A stretch of DNA of 64,000 bases from Neckera pumila (taxonomy: Eukaryota > Streptophyta > Bryopsida > Hypnales > Neckeraceae). The stretch's first letter is position 1, and each line of letters begins with the position of its first letter. The notes under the pieces are model-generated. The model was given only the letters and a program-made list of their open reading frames with translations. It was not told where the DNA came from and did no database searches. The stretch spans positions 24,922,545 through 24,986,544 of the forward strand of contig OZ018411.1 in assembly GCA_963969595.1 (NCBI GenBank), read 5' to 3'. The position numbers were made by a program, and so were the translations under genes. Shown here in pieces: positions 13,523 through 26,095 of this stretch.

Positions 13523-14925
13523 ATGGAGGTTGAGAATAATTCCCCTGCTGCGGCCGACGCAGCGCCGGCCATGAAGGTCGTGCCGGAGACGCTGCTTAAG
13601 AAGCGCAAGCGCGACGAGCAGTGGGCGATCAACCGCAAGGAGCAGTTGGAGTCCGCCAAGAAAAAGAGTTCCAACAGTCGCACGCTCATCTTCAAGCGCG
13701 CTGAGCAGTACATCCGGGAATACCGAGGCCAGGTGAGGTTTCGTGAATTTTTCATGGAGTTTAGGAATTCTGTCTAGGGTTTTGGAATGGGGGCTTACGG
13801 ACGGTCGGTCTCAATTGTGATAATTATAGTTAATTATCGTGAGATTTTGACAAACTAGGAAATTTTAGGAGTGCAATGCAATTATTTTACTAGATTTCAA
13901 TGAGAATTCGTTGTTTATTGTATTGTAGCTACAGTGCCAAAGTAACAAAAATATTATGCAAATTTCGCCAGAATTAGTTGACTTAGAATTAGGAGCCTCA
14001 ATCCTGGGAACTGCCCTAGCGAAATCGAAAATGTAATGAAAACACTGGATCTGTCTGTGAGCAAGCAGGAGGCTGATTTGATCAGGTTGAAGAGGGAAGC
14101 TAAGCTGAAGGGCGGATTTTATGTTGAACCTGAGGCGAAGCTCATGTTCGTCATTCGTATTCGCGGGTAAGTTTTACACCTGGAGTAAATGCCAATTTAG
14201 GTTAGGGAGATAATTTCCGGCTTTTGAATTCTCTCTTTTAGGTCAGGTTTTGAAGGTGGGGTTCCAGACTTGACGTGCACCATGTCGTTGTTGTGCTACC
14301 TTCGATTGGAAATTGCTTACCGAACTTGTTTGTTGCTTACCAAACTTTTTATGTTCTGGTTGATGCAGTGTCAATGACATGCACCCGAAGACTAGGAAGA
14401 TCATGCAGCTGTTGAGACTGAAGCAGATTTTCAATGGAGTGTTCATGAAAGTGAATCAGGCGACCGTGAGCATGTTGCGCAGGGTTGAGCCTTATGTCAC
14501 TTACGGGTATTATGTTGACCTTTCCGCTCGGTTGCTGCGGCTCCTCCTAATTTTATAATGATTTATGATCTGAAACTTCGTGGAACTTATCTATTTATTT
14601 TCGCAGGTACCCTAACTTGAAGAGTGTGAGGGAATTGATTTACAAGCGTGGTTACGGCAAGCAGGGCAAGAGCCGGACTCCTTTGACGGACAACAGCGTT
14701 CTCGAGCAGGCCCTGGGCAAGTTCGGCATTATCTGCATTGAGGATCTTGTCCACGAGATTTACACCGTCGGCCCTCACTTCAAGGAGGCCAACAACTTCT
14801 TGTGGCCCTTCAAGCTGAGCGCTCCTCTTGGTGGCCTCACTAAGAAGCGGAACCACTACGTTGAACATGGCGACGCTGGCAATAGAGAGGACATGTTGAA
14901 TACCCTCATTCGCCAGATGAACTAA
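13523..14925 (+). CDS. 60S ribosomal protein L7 (uL30), four exons
   Basis: Exons 13523-13732, 14069-14166, 14369-14506 and 14607-14925 encode 254 residues; family members in plants are about 240-250. The protein is a structural component of the 60S subunit. Visible family blocks are the basic N-terminal region [42 protein letters not shown] at the start of the L30 fold, [62 protein letters not shown] and the C-terminal [14 protein letters not shown]. Introns 2 and 3 split Gly codons after two bases; intron 1 is phase 0. The exon 2 acceptor was placed at CAG|GAG because it gives the family spacing; CAG|CAG, three bases earlier, is possible. The start at 13523 was chosen as the first Met giving a typical acidic-alanine leader; an in-frame ATG at 13478 is less likely. 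The gene appears intact. Confidence 0.95.
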
Positions 14926-17199
14926 AGTAGTAGTGGTCCTTGTACTTGACAGTCCTAGTTATCTACAAAACATTTTTTGCGAACCCTGAGTCTTCAATCT
15001 GCTTCTTAGGTGTGTGGTTGTTTAATCTGGGATTGTGACCTTGTATTTTCCACTTGGTGATTGCTCTGGTTGAACAGTAGGATCCTAGACCCTGAACCCA
15101 AATTAAAATCCTCGTGCCTTTTGTTTGGGCTTTGGAACGGATTATATCAGGCTTTGGTGCTTGCCAAGCCTGGTAGTTACGTGGGGTAGGGGCTGGGTTT
15201 GTTGGGAGCGGTCTTGGGGAAAGCGAAGCTGGATTGCATTTGTAGGATGGATGCGCAGGTTTTGGTGCGATTACAATGTCTGCTAGAGCGTGGATTATGT
15301 TTGTTGGCATGGCAGGAGGTGAGTTGCCAGCAAATTGTGTGTATAGCTTGGATGAGTCTATGGCATGCCGAGATTTCGATCCTGGAGATAGAAGTCCATT
15401 TTGGTCGCTGAAGGTCAGGAATGGGAGCATGGGACGGTTTCTTCCTGAATTTGCAGAGGACTGGCGGTGGGATTAATAACTGAAATGTATAGACCGGGGT
15501 AAATTCTTTTGGCGATACGATTTATAGCAAAAAAACAACCAAGCGTAAACCCTGGTGTGACAATGGTGTGATATGGGTATAAGAATTTCCAAGTTTTTTT
15601 TGGGTAGCATACTCCCAATCCCATCCCATCCAAACTAGTGTGCCAAATCTTTCTTATTATAGTAAACTATGTAACTCAAAAGGATTAATATAATTTAAAA
15701 TAGCATACATAGGTATCTTCAGCTTGCCTTGATTGCCACATGAGTGGTCTATAGAATCTAGAAACTCACATTTTCATGGACATTTTGGAAAGCATTGTCT
15801 ATAACCTTCTTTTGGTAGACTCTCTAATTGTACATTCTCCTTTTTTTCTTAGATTTTGTCATGTTATATATGCATCTCATTGGAAAATGTACTTATATCA
15901 AGTTATAATTAGTAAGCATGATTCCTCAAGCCATATATTGCCTTTTTACCTCACTACCTTCTTGGCAGGATTTTTTAATCTTGTAGTGCTATTGTAAACA
16001 CTAAGTGTGTGATGGATGACTTATTTTGGCATGGTAGGATGCAAAAAAATGTTTTTTCATCTAATTTTTTTATTTTGAGAATATTTAAGTACATTTTCAA
16101 TGAAATGTTTTTTTGTAACCAGTCATTTTTAGTATTTGAGTACATTTTCATGATGCAGATAATTAATCCAATAAATCCAAAAAAACTAAATTATCATTGT
16201 TAATGTTGTCAAAAGGTTGAAAATTGCCAAAAATTACACTAACCTACGAAAGATGTAGTGAAAATGACTGGTTGTAAAAAATTGAACCTAAAAACACATC
16301 ATATGGCTATGAAATATAAATTGAACGCATTCTGTAATTCAATAAATATTTCAAATACAAGGGCATTAAAATGTAACAATGGTCCATATTGCAACCTATA
16401 GTTAATTGCTCTTCAATGGCTAATGCATTTAATTTATCCATGCTCTCAATTCCAGAAAAAATTCAACTACTGTGAGAACCAACATCATTCAAATGCATGT
16501 TTGTCAAATTGTTGATATTTTACATTCTACAAATGTCAATTTTCTTCAATTTTTGTATAGAACGATCTGAAATGATGAATACCAATATGCCAAAAAAAGT
16601 TTTTTGGAATTCTAAGAAAAAATTGACAAAAGATAGAGTAATTCCAAATCCTGCTGAAACAAAATTGAATTTTAGACATCACTAACTTTGAAATTGAATT
16701 TCTTTCAAATCACAACTAGTTTTTTCTTGAAACTTCCACAGCAAAGTGTAATATGTCGCACACTACATTTTTTGGATATCTACTTTTTGACTCTGTCCAT
16801 TGATGCTTATGGTATGGTGGTTTGAATGAAAATGTTTCAAATTTATACTCAATTTTGTTTGTCAATGTATGGTAAAAATTTCAATTTTTTTGAATATAGT
16901 CCATATTTGATATGACTTTTCTTCTTTTTTAAGAAAAAAAATTCATGGTAATTTCAAAATTTCTCCAAAAAATTTGAAAATTTTATAATTTGTAGTAGAC
17001 ACATTTATCTTCTAATGAAAAACTAAAAGAGTAATTGTGTATTCTGGAAATAAATTACCTATTTTGGAGATTGAACCTATTAGCATAGATTCCTACTTGA
17101 CCATGCCCCTTGGAACAACTTATTATACTGAAAGGATGATTTCCAATTAGGTCATTATTCTCCTTCAACACGCACCCATTTCTTAAATGATACAATACA
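14926..17199. other. L7 3' side and unassigned AT-rich DNA
   Basis: The first few hundred bases should contain the L7 3' untranslated region. A GC-richer patch around 15.1-15.5 kb has open frames on both strands (longest 155 codons, minus, 14963-15430) without recognisable motifs. From 15.5 kb the DNA becomes strongly AT-rich. I see no gene. Confidence 0.4.
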
Positions 17200-17209
17200 A
17201 AAATTGACA

Positions 17210-17640
17210 GTTAATTTTATTATTAAACATAAAAAATTGCACCCTATTACTTGAGACCAAATGGATAAACTAAGAGAATCAATAGATTACTATATAAAAT
17301 TTTGACTAAAACCATTGGTAGAATAGCAAAAGATTGGAATGATAAACTTTGGAGTGCCTTGTGGGCATATAGTACAACATATAAAAGAAGTATATACTTA
17401 ATCCCATTGCAATTGGTAAATGGTTAAGAAGCCATTCTACCTATTGAATTTTAAATTTCAAATCTAAGAGTGGCAATAGTATTTTAGAGATGAAGAGAGT
17501 TTAAAATAAATATTAGCAAATTAAAAAATCTTAGATGAATATAGAGAGAAGCCTATTTGAATACCCTTGCTATTAAGAAGATATGAGAATCTATTAAAAA
17601 AAATGCTAACAAATCTAAAATAAATTGTACACAAATTTAA
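17210..17640 (+). pseudogene. Decayed Ty3/gypsy integrase fragment
   Basis: Reading plus near 17311-17460 gives TIGRIAKDWNDKLWSALWAY, then STTYKRSIYLIPLQLVNG, a stop, and EAILPIEF. This is the end of the integrase catalytic core of plant Ty3/gypsy polyproteins (pattern ...W..ALWAYRTTYKT..G..P..LVYG..A.LP.E). Upstream bases give a degraded HP..NGQ-like segment and downstream a degraded LRVA segment. Several stops and frameshifts make it non-functional. No LTRs were identified around it. Confidence 0.75.
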
Positions 17641-18975
17641 TTATATTTTAAGTTATTATATTATAAAAATATTTACGAAATTGATATAGAATTAGCTACA
17701 TTAAAAACAAATCTTTAATCAATTGAATTGTATTTTGAGTGAAATTATTTTGAAGTTACTTAATTTACACTGTGAGATATTGGCCAATTTAAGAAAAATA
17801 TTATAAAAGAATGATGATGTTCAACAAATAAGTTAGATCCAAATCCATTAGAACAATTCATGAAAAAGAACCATTTTTGAGATACTACAAACAAACTAGA
17901 AGAGTAGAAACTATTATTCAGAATTTCAAGGCTTTGGAGAACATCCACTAAAAGGTTGTAAGCACCAAAATAGTCTCAAAATGATGGAAAGACACTTTTA
18001 ATCCAAATAACCCTTTCTAGTATTAGTTCTTTTAAGGAATTGCCAAATCATCTAATATTAAGCAACTGCAATCACTTTGTATAAATAAATGTATTTTTAA
18101 TCTAATGTCACAACCTCGTCTGTCCCTCAAGAAAGAGGCATAAATCCTACGAACTACACATACAGATAACATGAACCCTCTCCCATCAGATAGCAAATAT
18201 ATACAATCAGATGAGGCTCTAAGTTCAATTAGTCGACATCATCAGTGAGGTTTGAATGTAGATGCTGAAATATTGCATCTAAAAGCCCATTGCTGCAGTA
18301 TCATTTATGTAAGAAGAATACTCTATGCTAGCTAGGAGGCATATCCGGAGTTGAGAGAAGCATATGAATCTTACATTGCTCAACATACTGTAGCAATAGT
18401 TGATCTTTATGAACCACAAAGTACAAGAATTTCATCATAGTAAGAATTCTAGCCTTTTCACGATCTATTATAGTCTAATGCCAAGCTTAGTGGGTGCAAC
18501 CAATCCCACTATTGAAGGAGATGCTTTGTATTCCATCACGTGAAGCTCCACAGACTTATGATCATCAAATTTCTCATGCTACTTGATTGCTGAGAGTTGA
18601 ATCATTGAACACCCAATCTTACCCCATGTTCTAGCATTGATTCCACTAAGTTGGAATTCCTCAAAAGCTTCACACTTCATCATTCCAGCAATTGGACCAC
18701 CAGGAGGCTTAGACCAATACAATTAATGACAACCAATCTTCTACTTACTGTGTAATTTTTTGAAAGAAATTCCTAGGTGTGTTTTGCAACATAGTCACCT
18801 CATTTGAATCTGGTGTCCTATAATGCAGATCAACCTTTTCCGTGTTCTGTAAGTCTTCTTCTTTGTAGTTTATTGGCTTGGAGTTAAATCCACTGAAACA
18901 AAAGTTCAAATCTAGTTGACAAGCATCCCAGGCAGACAACCTAGACCTCTACGTGAATTTGAGGCCATCAATCAA

Positions 18976-19137
18976 TAAGTTTAAGTGTTGAACATAACAA
19001 TTAACAAGTTGAAGTATTGAAGCATAACAATGAAAAATGTTGAATGTTTTTTGCATAACAATTAACAAGTTGAAGTGTTAAAATATAAAAATTAACAAGT
19101 TGAATGTTTTTTTGTAACAATTAACAAGTTGAAGTAA
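18976..19137. repeat. AT-rich minisatellite
   Basis: Four to five imperfect copies of a unit of roughly 30-40 bases built around ATTAACAAGTTGAAGT followed by GTTGAA and CATAACA. Array length is about 160 bp. Unit length varies, and one copy carries the TTTTTTG insertion. Confidence 0.65.
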
Positions 19138-22100
19138 TACTTACAAGTGAGGCAATGCTTGAAAGGTTGAGTACTCTAAAACCTCAAACCTCAAAGTGGC
19201 ACCAAAACAAGAACATTGACTCTTCCAATGGACAACTGCCAACTGGTGAAATAGACAACACGGCAAAAGCAAGACAGCCAATCGTAAACAAAGGCAACCA
19301 TCTCAACAAAGGTGGCCAACTGTCAAGCACTAAACCCTAGACGTATTCAAATTCGTGGATGAATGAATGATTTTGGATAAATAGTTTTTGACCAATATTT
19401 TTTATTGAGTCCTTCAAGTGACGCCTTTGATCTGATCTAAGTATATCTTTTGAAAAAGTATTTTCAAAGAAGTATTTTTTGAAGGTCCAAATAGTGTTTG
19501 ATGGATGTTCAATTTAGAATACTGCTCTTAAGACCTTATGTAATGCATCATTGTCCCAATTTCCCAAAAACTTCTCAAATATATCTTCCACATACAGTAC
19601 CTCTTCTTCTTCATCTCAAGCCATTTCAAGTGACACTCAAGTCACAATTGATGCAATATAGTGACTTTGCCTTGGCAAGAAACCTCCTCCCCATAGACTT
19701 GCAAGAAGAGTATTGATGGATCCAATTTCATAACAATCCTAGGACTCTTCTTCTTCTCCATTTGCTCCTCGCTCACCCCTACTCAAGCAATAGACTTTCC
19801 AAACTAAATCTTGCCAACCGTCAATCACTCCCAAGAAATCACTCGTTCGTTTTGGAGGTGGGTTCTGATCCATAATATAGTTGATTGCTTGCAAATACTA
19901 GGCAATGACTCTTGTCATTGGGCATTTCGCGCTAAAAAGGGCCTTCTTGTTGGACTCCGCCCTTCTCAAGCATTGCCCTATATGAAATCTTCTCACTCTA
20001 ATGTCCTGAATTGTGAAGCAAAGTCAACCCATTTATAAGAGAAAAGAGGCAGGTTAACCCCTAAACAGCTTTAACTTTTCTGACTTTTTGCACATTTTTG
20101 CTTACATCTTTGTATAAAAATTCCCTTTACCATAATTTCATGAATTTGGTCATTAAGGAAGGTTGTTTTTTCTAGATTCAAGTATTACATTGGATGAATG
20201 AGAGGTTACTTGAACGAAATAGTGCCTCGAAGCCCTCCATCTGTTCATTGTCCAAAATATGGATGTTCGAGCGCTTCAGGGTTAGGCTCACTGTGAATAG
20301 TCATTCTAGCTTGCTTGACAATTTGGCAGATACTACCTTGGCCGTCCTTAGTCCATGTTGTCATCCACTAAGGTAGGATGCTCTAAAAGAGACCATTTAA
20401 GGGTTGGTCCGCCTTTTTCGTAGGTTTGCATGAATATAAATATTTTTCGCTCATTTTTCAAAGAAAGAAAAGGGATGAAGGCCGTAAGATAAGTGGTTTC
20501 ATATTTTTTGAAGCATTTTTGAATTAGTTATGAATTTCCTAAGATTTCTGTTGTAGGTACCTGTTTGTGACCCTAGGTCTCCCAAAATGCGTTCACTTAC
20601 AACTTCTAAAGTGATTTGAGGAAATCAAGGCCAATGATTGGCTCTTGCAATAAAGAATACTTTTTTGGGGGGTTCAATCAATGACTAAAGTGGTCCATTT
20701 AAAGACCAACTCATATCTATTCAGTACCATTTTGTACCATTTTGTAGGGTTGATTTGAAGAAGCCGGTCGCTTTTAGAGCAGACTACCTTAATCGGTGAC
20801 TGAGAGGCTCCACAACTATGGCTGATGCAGGTACTAGGCCTGGAGGTGCCGAGCTGGTCCTTGTACCGACCAATTGTAGGCTCTCCACAGGAATCTCTTC
20901 ATCACGCTCCACCTTCAGAAACGCCCAACAGCACCACTGACCCAAACCACCATCATCACTCTGGCTCCATCTCCAAAATCAATGTGTACCTACGGTGTTT
21001 CATCCACAAGTAGAATAGTTTGTTCATATAGTATCCAAATGTAATAGCCTGCAACTTTTGCATATGGTATCCAAATGTTGCGTTCTTTGGTGCGTTAGAA
21101 CCTCCTTTCACTTGCCAACAAGAAAGAATGAAAATTTGACCAGTCTACCCACCTCACACGACTTCCCTGATAATGCGGTAAAACTCATCAGAGAACCCAT
21201 CCTTGTTGCCTTTAGACGTCCGGCTAGGCTAATCCACCCAAGAGTCTTTGTAGACCATGTGTAGAAGAGCCAACGGAAACGCGCGGGCCTGGTACCATCA
21301 CCAAGACATGAATCACTTCAGTCTTGGGAGACTAAGCAGGTAACTTTCCGGGAGACAGCCGGTTATGTAATACACTTGCCACGTTGCAGCATGTGTTTGT
21401 ACAAAAAGTGACTGACCAAGTGCCCAACTTGAATGCAAACCACGTCAAAATGGGGAAAGGACAAGGAAGGTGTAACTCAAGCTTCTTCTTTGGAGACATG
21501 GTTCTAGGGCTTCTAGCAAATTGTAATACCTGAGTGGAGAGCAATTTAGACGTAAAGACTCATGTGGAGAAGAGATGGACTCAGTAGGCAGGGAAATTTG
21601 CAAATTTAAAGAGCCACAATCAACATTATGGCATGCGCCTGGGTCGGCAGCTGAAAACGGCTGTGAATAGTTCATGGAGACCGCAACTGCCACCTCTGCT
21701 CTGTCTCATGAATGGAAATGTACAGATGCTTTGTGGAGTCCATTCACAAGATAACATTCAACGAAGTATAAAATTCCTCAATCCATGAGTGGCACTCCAT
21801 GTTCAGCAGAATTATATAATAAGATCAGTGACTCTACAATTGTTGATTGATTTCAGGTATTGGAGGATTGAAATGTATGAGTGAGAGACTATGGTGGGCA
21901 CCAAAACTGAATGATTCTCCGGAATGGCGGAGTCGAAACAGGCACCAAGCTACCATACTCACAGCTTCTATCACCCTTTGGAAATTCTATTCATAACGAA
22001 AGTTGCTCCTCTACATACTCTCCAATTTTACAGCATAGGGCGTGTCAGAATTCAGGACTCGTGCTCTGAGAATGGAGGTGATTTGAACTCTCTACAAAGG

Positions 22101-22911
22101 GCTAGGACCAAGGAGTGTTAATTAGCACTAGCCTGCAAGAGAAGGTGATCATGTTCCAAAGCTCTACGAGAGGGATAAGTAGTTTGAGGAAAGAAAATTG
22201 TGTTGTGCCCGGTTTGTTATTACACTCCGAATTGCAGGTCTGACATCCCTTACTTTACGGAGAGATTCTAAGATTCAAAATCCCGTGGGACCGGAGTCGG
22301 AAACAAATGACAGAATCACACAGCTGAAATTACAAACTCTGACAACCACTCCTGTGCAAAGACAAACTAGGCACTTGCTAGCTCTTCTATAAACCGTCCA
22401 AGTGGCCAAGGATTCCATTAGCTAGGGGTACAGGTCCCATGTCCGTTCTCAGCTCAACTCTGGTATTTACCTGCAAGCACACAGAAACAAACGTGGTTGA
22501 AAAACAAATCTACGGTTTCAGGAATGGGTTTTGGTGGCAAATTAGGTACTCACCTAATTGAGACAACCACTAATGCGACACTCCAGAATCTTGCACAATA
22601 GCCACATATTGATTTGAGAATCTCCTAACCCTCAGCATCAGAATTTATGTCGATTTAAAATCACTTATCAGAATGGAGCTTAGAACTTGCATATTATTTC
22701 CAATAATCCATTCGCTGGTGCATTAGAAATTTGGAATCTTCATTGAGCTGCAAACAAGAATGTTCCAAAAACTGACCATTCTAGTAATGAAATATGCAAG
22801 TACTGCATTCGGTGTAGTTACCCTACAGAATCTTTGAATCCGAACGAAAGTAGAGAGGAATCGCACCTCTAACTTAGAAGCTCCTGTGATTGAAATCTTC
22901 ACTGGTTTGAT
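19138..22911. other. Unassigned DNA downstream of the serine-rich gene
   Basis: Base composition is mixed and less AT-rich than the transposon regions, but open frames are short on both strands and none shows a known motif or consistent splice pattern. The 3' untranslated region of the serine-rich gene should lie just below 22912. I cannot support a gene here. Confidence 0.35.
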
Positions 22912-25900
22912 TTATTGTACGTAGATTGGACCGGCAAGGGAAGGAGTCTCAGTGACAGGACCCAGCCGAGCATTGAAGCTATTCATGACTTGCAACTTTC
23001 GCCTGGATGGTGCAGTAGGAGCTCGTTGACGTGCATCAGGATTACTATTGCAAGGTGATCTCTGCAAAAAAGTCTGCACAAACGCACAAAGGCAGCAACA
23101 CAAAACATTACGTCTTCCAGTTCAGCACTTGTTCTTAGAGACATCGTCTGAACGGACTGCGCTGCAGGAAACTTCAAACCAAAGGTGACAGTAAGAAGAG
23201 GATACTAAAACCATTGGGGCCTGATCCTGTCTTTTATTGACTGACCCTGTTAGCAGAACCACCTCATCTCTTCCAACCAATACTTGGTTGCTTAGCAACC
23301 ATTGAGTGTAAAGAAGCGTGACTTGAATGAAGAATGGAGTTGTCTACTATCCTTTCCATAGTGCTTATCTCTTGTGACGGAAAGAGTATTTTCTGTGTGG
23401 TTGAAGAATGATAGGAATGTGAAGCATGGCGTACCAAACACGGCGACAAGATGGATCGTCTCGGAGATGATTTCGTCTCGGCGGCGAAGATGCGCAGCCT
23501 CACATCGGGGGAGCGCGTGTGCAGCACCTTGTCGAGTTTCTGCCCTCGCTGCAAGTCGACGCTAAACCTGCCATCTCGCATCTCCATCTGGGGCCGTTCC
23601 ATCAGCAATAAACGGCTCAAAGCGCGGCTCGACAAGTCGCTACTCCCCACCGCGACTTCCCGCACATAATCGAAGCTGTGCGGGATGGCATCCCAATGTG
23701 GGGAGGCCTCACTGCCGCTGATGGAGCCCCGGCCCTCGGGGTCCAGGTAAATGTCGTACACGCTCTCCGAAGCCATCACAGATACAGCTTTGTGGAGATC
23801 AGTGGTGGCTCTGGAAACTCGCGAGGACGCGGCATCCGGGGTCGAGCTCTGCGAAGTCTCGGATGTTCCTTGAAACACAATGGAGGATGCGATCGGCTTG
23901 GTGAACAGAAACGCTGTTTCTGAAGTTTGGTTTGCTCGAACCCCCTCCACCTTCGCAATTGTGCAAAGACAACCAAATATCAGTTCCACTGAATTCATTG
24001 TGGGCCACTCCATCGTTGGAAATTCGGCAGAACTTGCCGTGAAGCGCATTGGAATTCTTTAAGGACTCTTTCCGAATTAGAAAGTTGTCACCCGGGTAAT
24101 GTCCACGGTGAAAACTCATCTTCATGTTTTGTGATTCATTAGAGAACTCAGCTTACTGTAATGGATAATTAAGAGAAGATGGGAATTCAAAGTATCCAGT
24201 ACTTTTGCCAATCTTCCCTTTCCAAAATCGGAAACATTCAATGTTGAACACTTGGCCAATGAAATTAGTCTAAAACCGACTAATGTTGGATGTTGTCAAC
24301 GACCTTAGAGGTGCGTAATGATTTTCAACAGGGGAAACTGAACTCCATGTTGAGCAATTGGAGGCTCATCTTCATGCTTCCAACAGTGGAGACTCAATGT
24401 CCTCAATTGAGAGAAGATAGGATTTCAAAGTGCCCACTACTATTGGTCGTTCTGCTAGTCGTCCCCTTCCAACATCGGAGTTTCTCCTTGTTTGAAAATT
24501 ATTTGCCACCTGAGTTACACTGAACGAAGGAAAAAGATTGAATTAGGGTGCGCACCTGTTGGTGTTTGGCAGCGTTGGCTTGGGCCATGTCGGGCTCATG
24601 CAAGTCCGGCTCGGCCGAGCTCTCCGTGCGCCAGGAGCAAGAACAGATGGAGGACGACTTCCTGCCGGATCCAATCTCCGACCACCAGCTGCGCCCCGAG
24701 CTCAGCTCCGAGCCTTTCCGCACTGCCCCAGATCTCGACCGAGCGGAATAGCTTCCATCGTAGCTTCCCGTCAAGGAGATTCGTGTGATGGCGTCGCCTT
24801 TGGACTCCCCGAAGCGCGACAGCTTCCGTGGCTGATGCCGCCTGCTCACAATTGTCGACACCGTGCGCAGCGGATTCTGCACAGCCATTCTACTTTGGGC
24901 TAAATATCGCGAGCTTTCGACACAATTTTAGTTGTCTATGGGAAATTGAAGTAGGAAAATGCGATTGGGGACCCAGATTGCAATGAGGAATTGTTGCGAG
25001 TAGCAAAAACATTCAATGCAACACTGGCCGAGTATGGAGCCACCCCAGGGGAAAACGAACTATGAACAAAAGAAAGGCAGATGGATTCTGCACCAGAGAG
25101 AGGTTCCAAGTGCTGCCGTTGGAATACCAGCTCTCATTCTTCTTCGGGCTGGAAGCGTAGGATCGGTCAGAATGGTACGGGCTGTCAGGCTCCAGCCACG
25201 CGACTTCGCTTGGTCCTTCCAGATTGTCGTCGTCTGTGGCGAGATTGGACGCTGTGATGGATCCTAGGTACTGCGCCAATTGGGATTTGGATCGGGGGTT
25301 GGCGGCGACCTCGGTGTTAGCGTCCTCCACACGACTCCGCAAGGATTTTCTCTTCGATTTCTTCAAACGGAACGAAGGCGATTTCGAAGACTCGAGCGTA
25401 CTCACCGGCGAATTGCCTTCATCGCTCGATCTGTGCAGCCTCGATTGCCCCAGTAGCTTCTTAAAGATCCTCTCCGTGAGGTTGTTGTTCTCGGGAGCTT
25501 GCGTAGTATTATTGTCGAAGGTGAAATGGGCGACATTGAGCAGGGTGCTGTTAGAGTTTGATGCACAGGGGTAGAGGTTCCCGCTGGGAAGCCTTGCATT
25601 CCCGGGTACCTCTATCTGGCCATTCGACGATTGGGGATGAGCAATCGAATCCAATTGTGATGATAATTCGCTGTGATTCCTAATACCAGGCGAAGACACT
25701 CCGCCCTTGCTCTCATTCGGGTTGCGCTTGCTTGGCGATGGCGAGTGCAATACTCCGCTGTGATTCTGAGGAGAAGAGCCATTGCTCTGATCAATGCTGC
25801 CACGCTTCTTGCCTGGCGATGCCCGCATCTTTTCGGAGAACATGGACGACAGGGAGGATTGCCGCCGCAAGAAAAGCTCCCCGTCCTCGTCAGCGATTTG

Positions 25901-26095
25901 CGCTCCCATTAGACTGGAGATCCGACTCAATTGACCCACCTTTGGCGACCCAGAGTTGCAATCCTCGTCACGGCGGTGTTGCGAGGCTGCGGGTGGTGGT
26001 TGTTTACATGACGACGGTGATTCCCTTTCGACTTTCTTAGGTGAAGCCTCCGATGCATCTCCTTCGCACTGCTTCATCTGATTCAATTGATCCAT
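22912..26095 (-). CDS. Serine-rich protein of unknown family, four phase-0 exons (model)
   Basis: Proposed exons (minus): 25094-26095, 24556-24876, 23435-23950 and 22912-23061, joined at CTG|GTGCAG...CAG|AAT, CAG|GTGCGC...AAG|GTG and TTG|GTACGC...TTTTTTGCAG|AGA. All junctions are phase 0, giving about 662 residues. I do not recognise the family. The first exon is an uninterrupted 334-codon frame, rich in Ser, Asn and Pro, with a TERIFKKLLGQSR segment, a basic KKSKRKSLRSR stretch that could be a nuclear signal, and several SP sites. Exon 3 carries SVYDIYLDPEGRGS and SRLLLMERPQMEM blocks; the last exon has APSRRKLQVMNSF. No membrane segment is predicted apart from the read-through tail of exon 1, which I exclude. 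GC content is well above the surroundings, supporting a real gene. The first exon is solid; acceptors of exons 2 and 3 are the least certain. Confidence 0.6.
23195..23300. repeat. Dispersed intronic repeat, copy 3
   Basis: Matches 3320-3420 (GAAGAGGATACTAAAAC, GGGGCCTGATCCTGTC, CTCATCTCTTCCAACCAA). It lies in the last intron of the serine-rich gene model, between 23062 and 23434. Confidence 0.4.

Noticed and set aside
21250..21400. Possible 5S rRNA-like stretch (GACTAAGCAGG)
   Set aside because: Only a few words resemble the plant 5S internal control region; length and the rest do not match.
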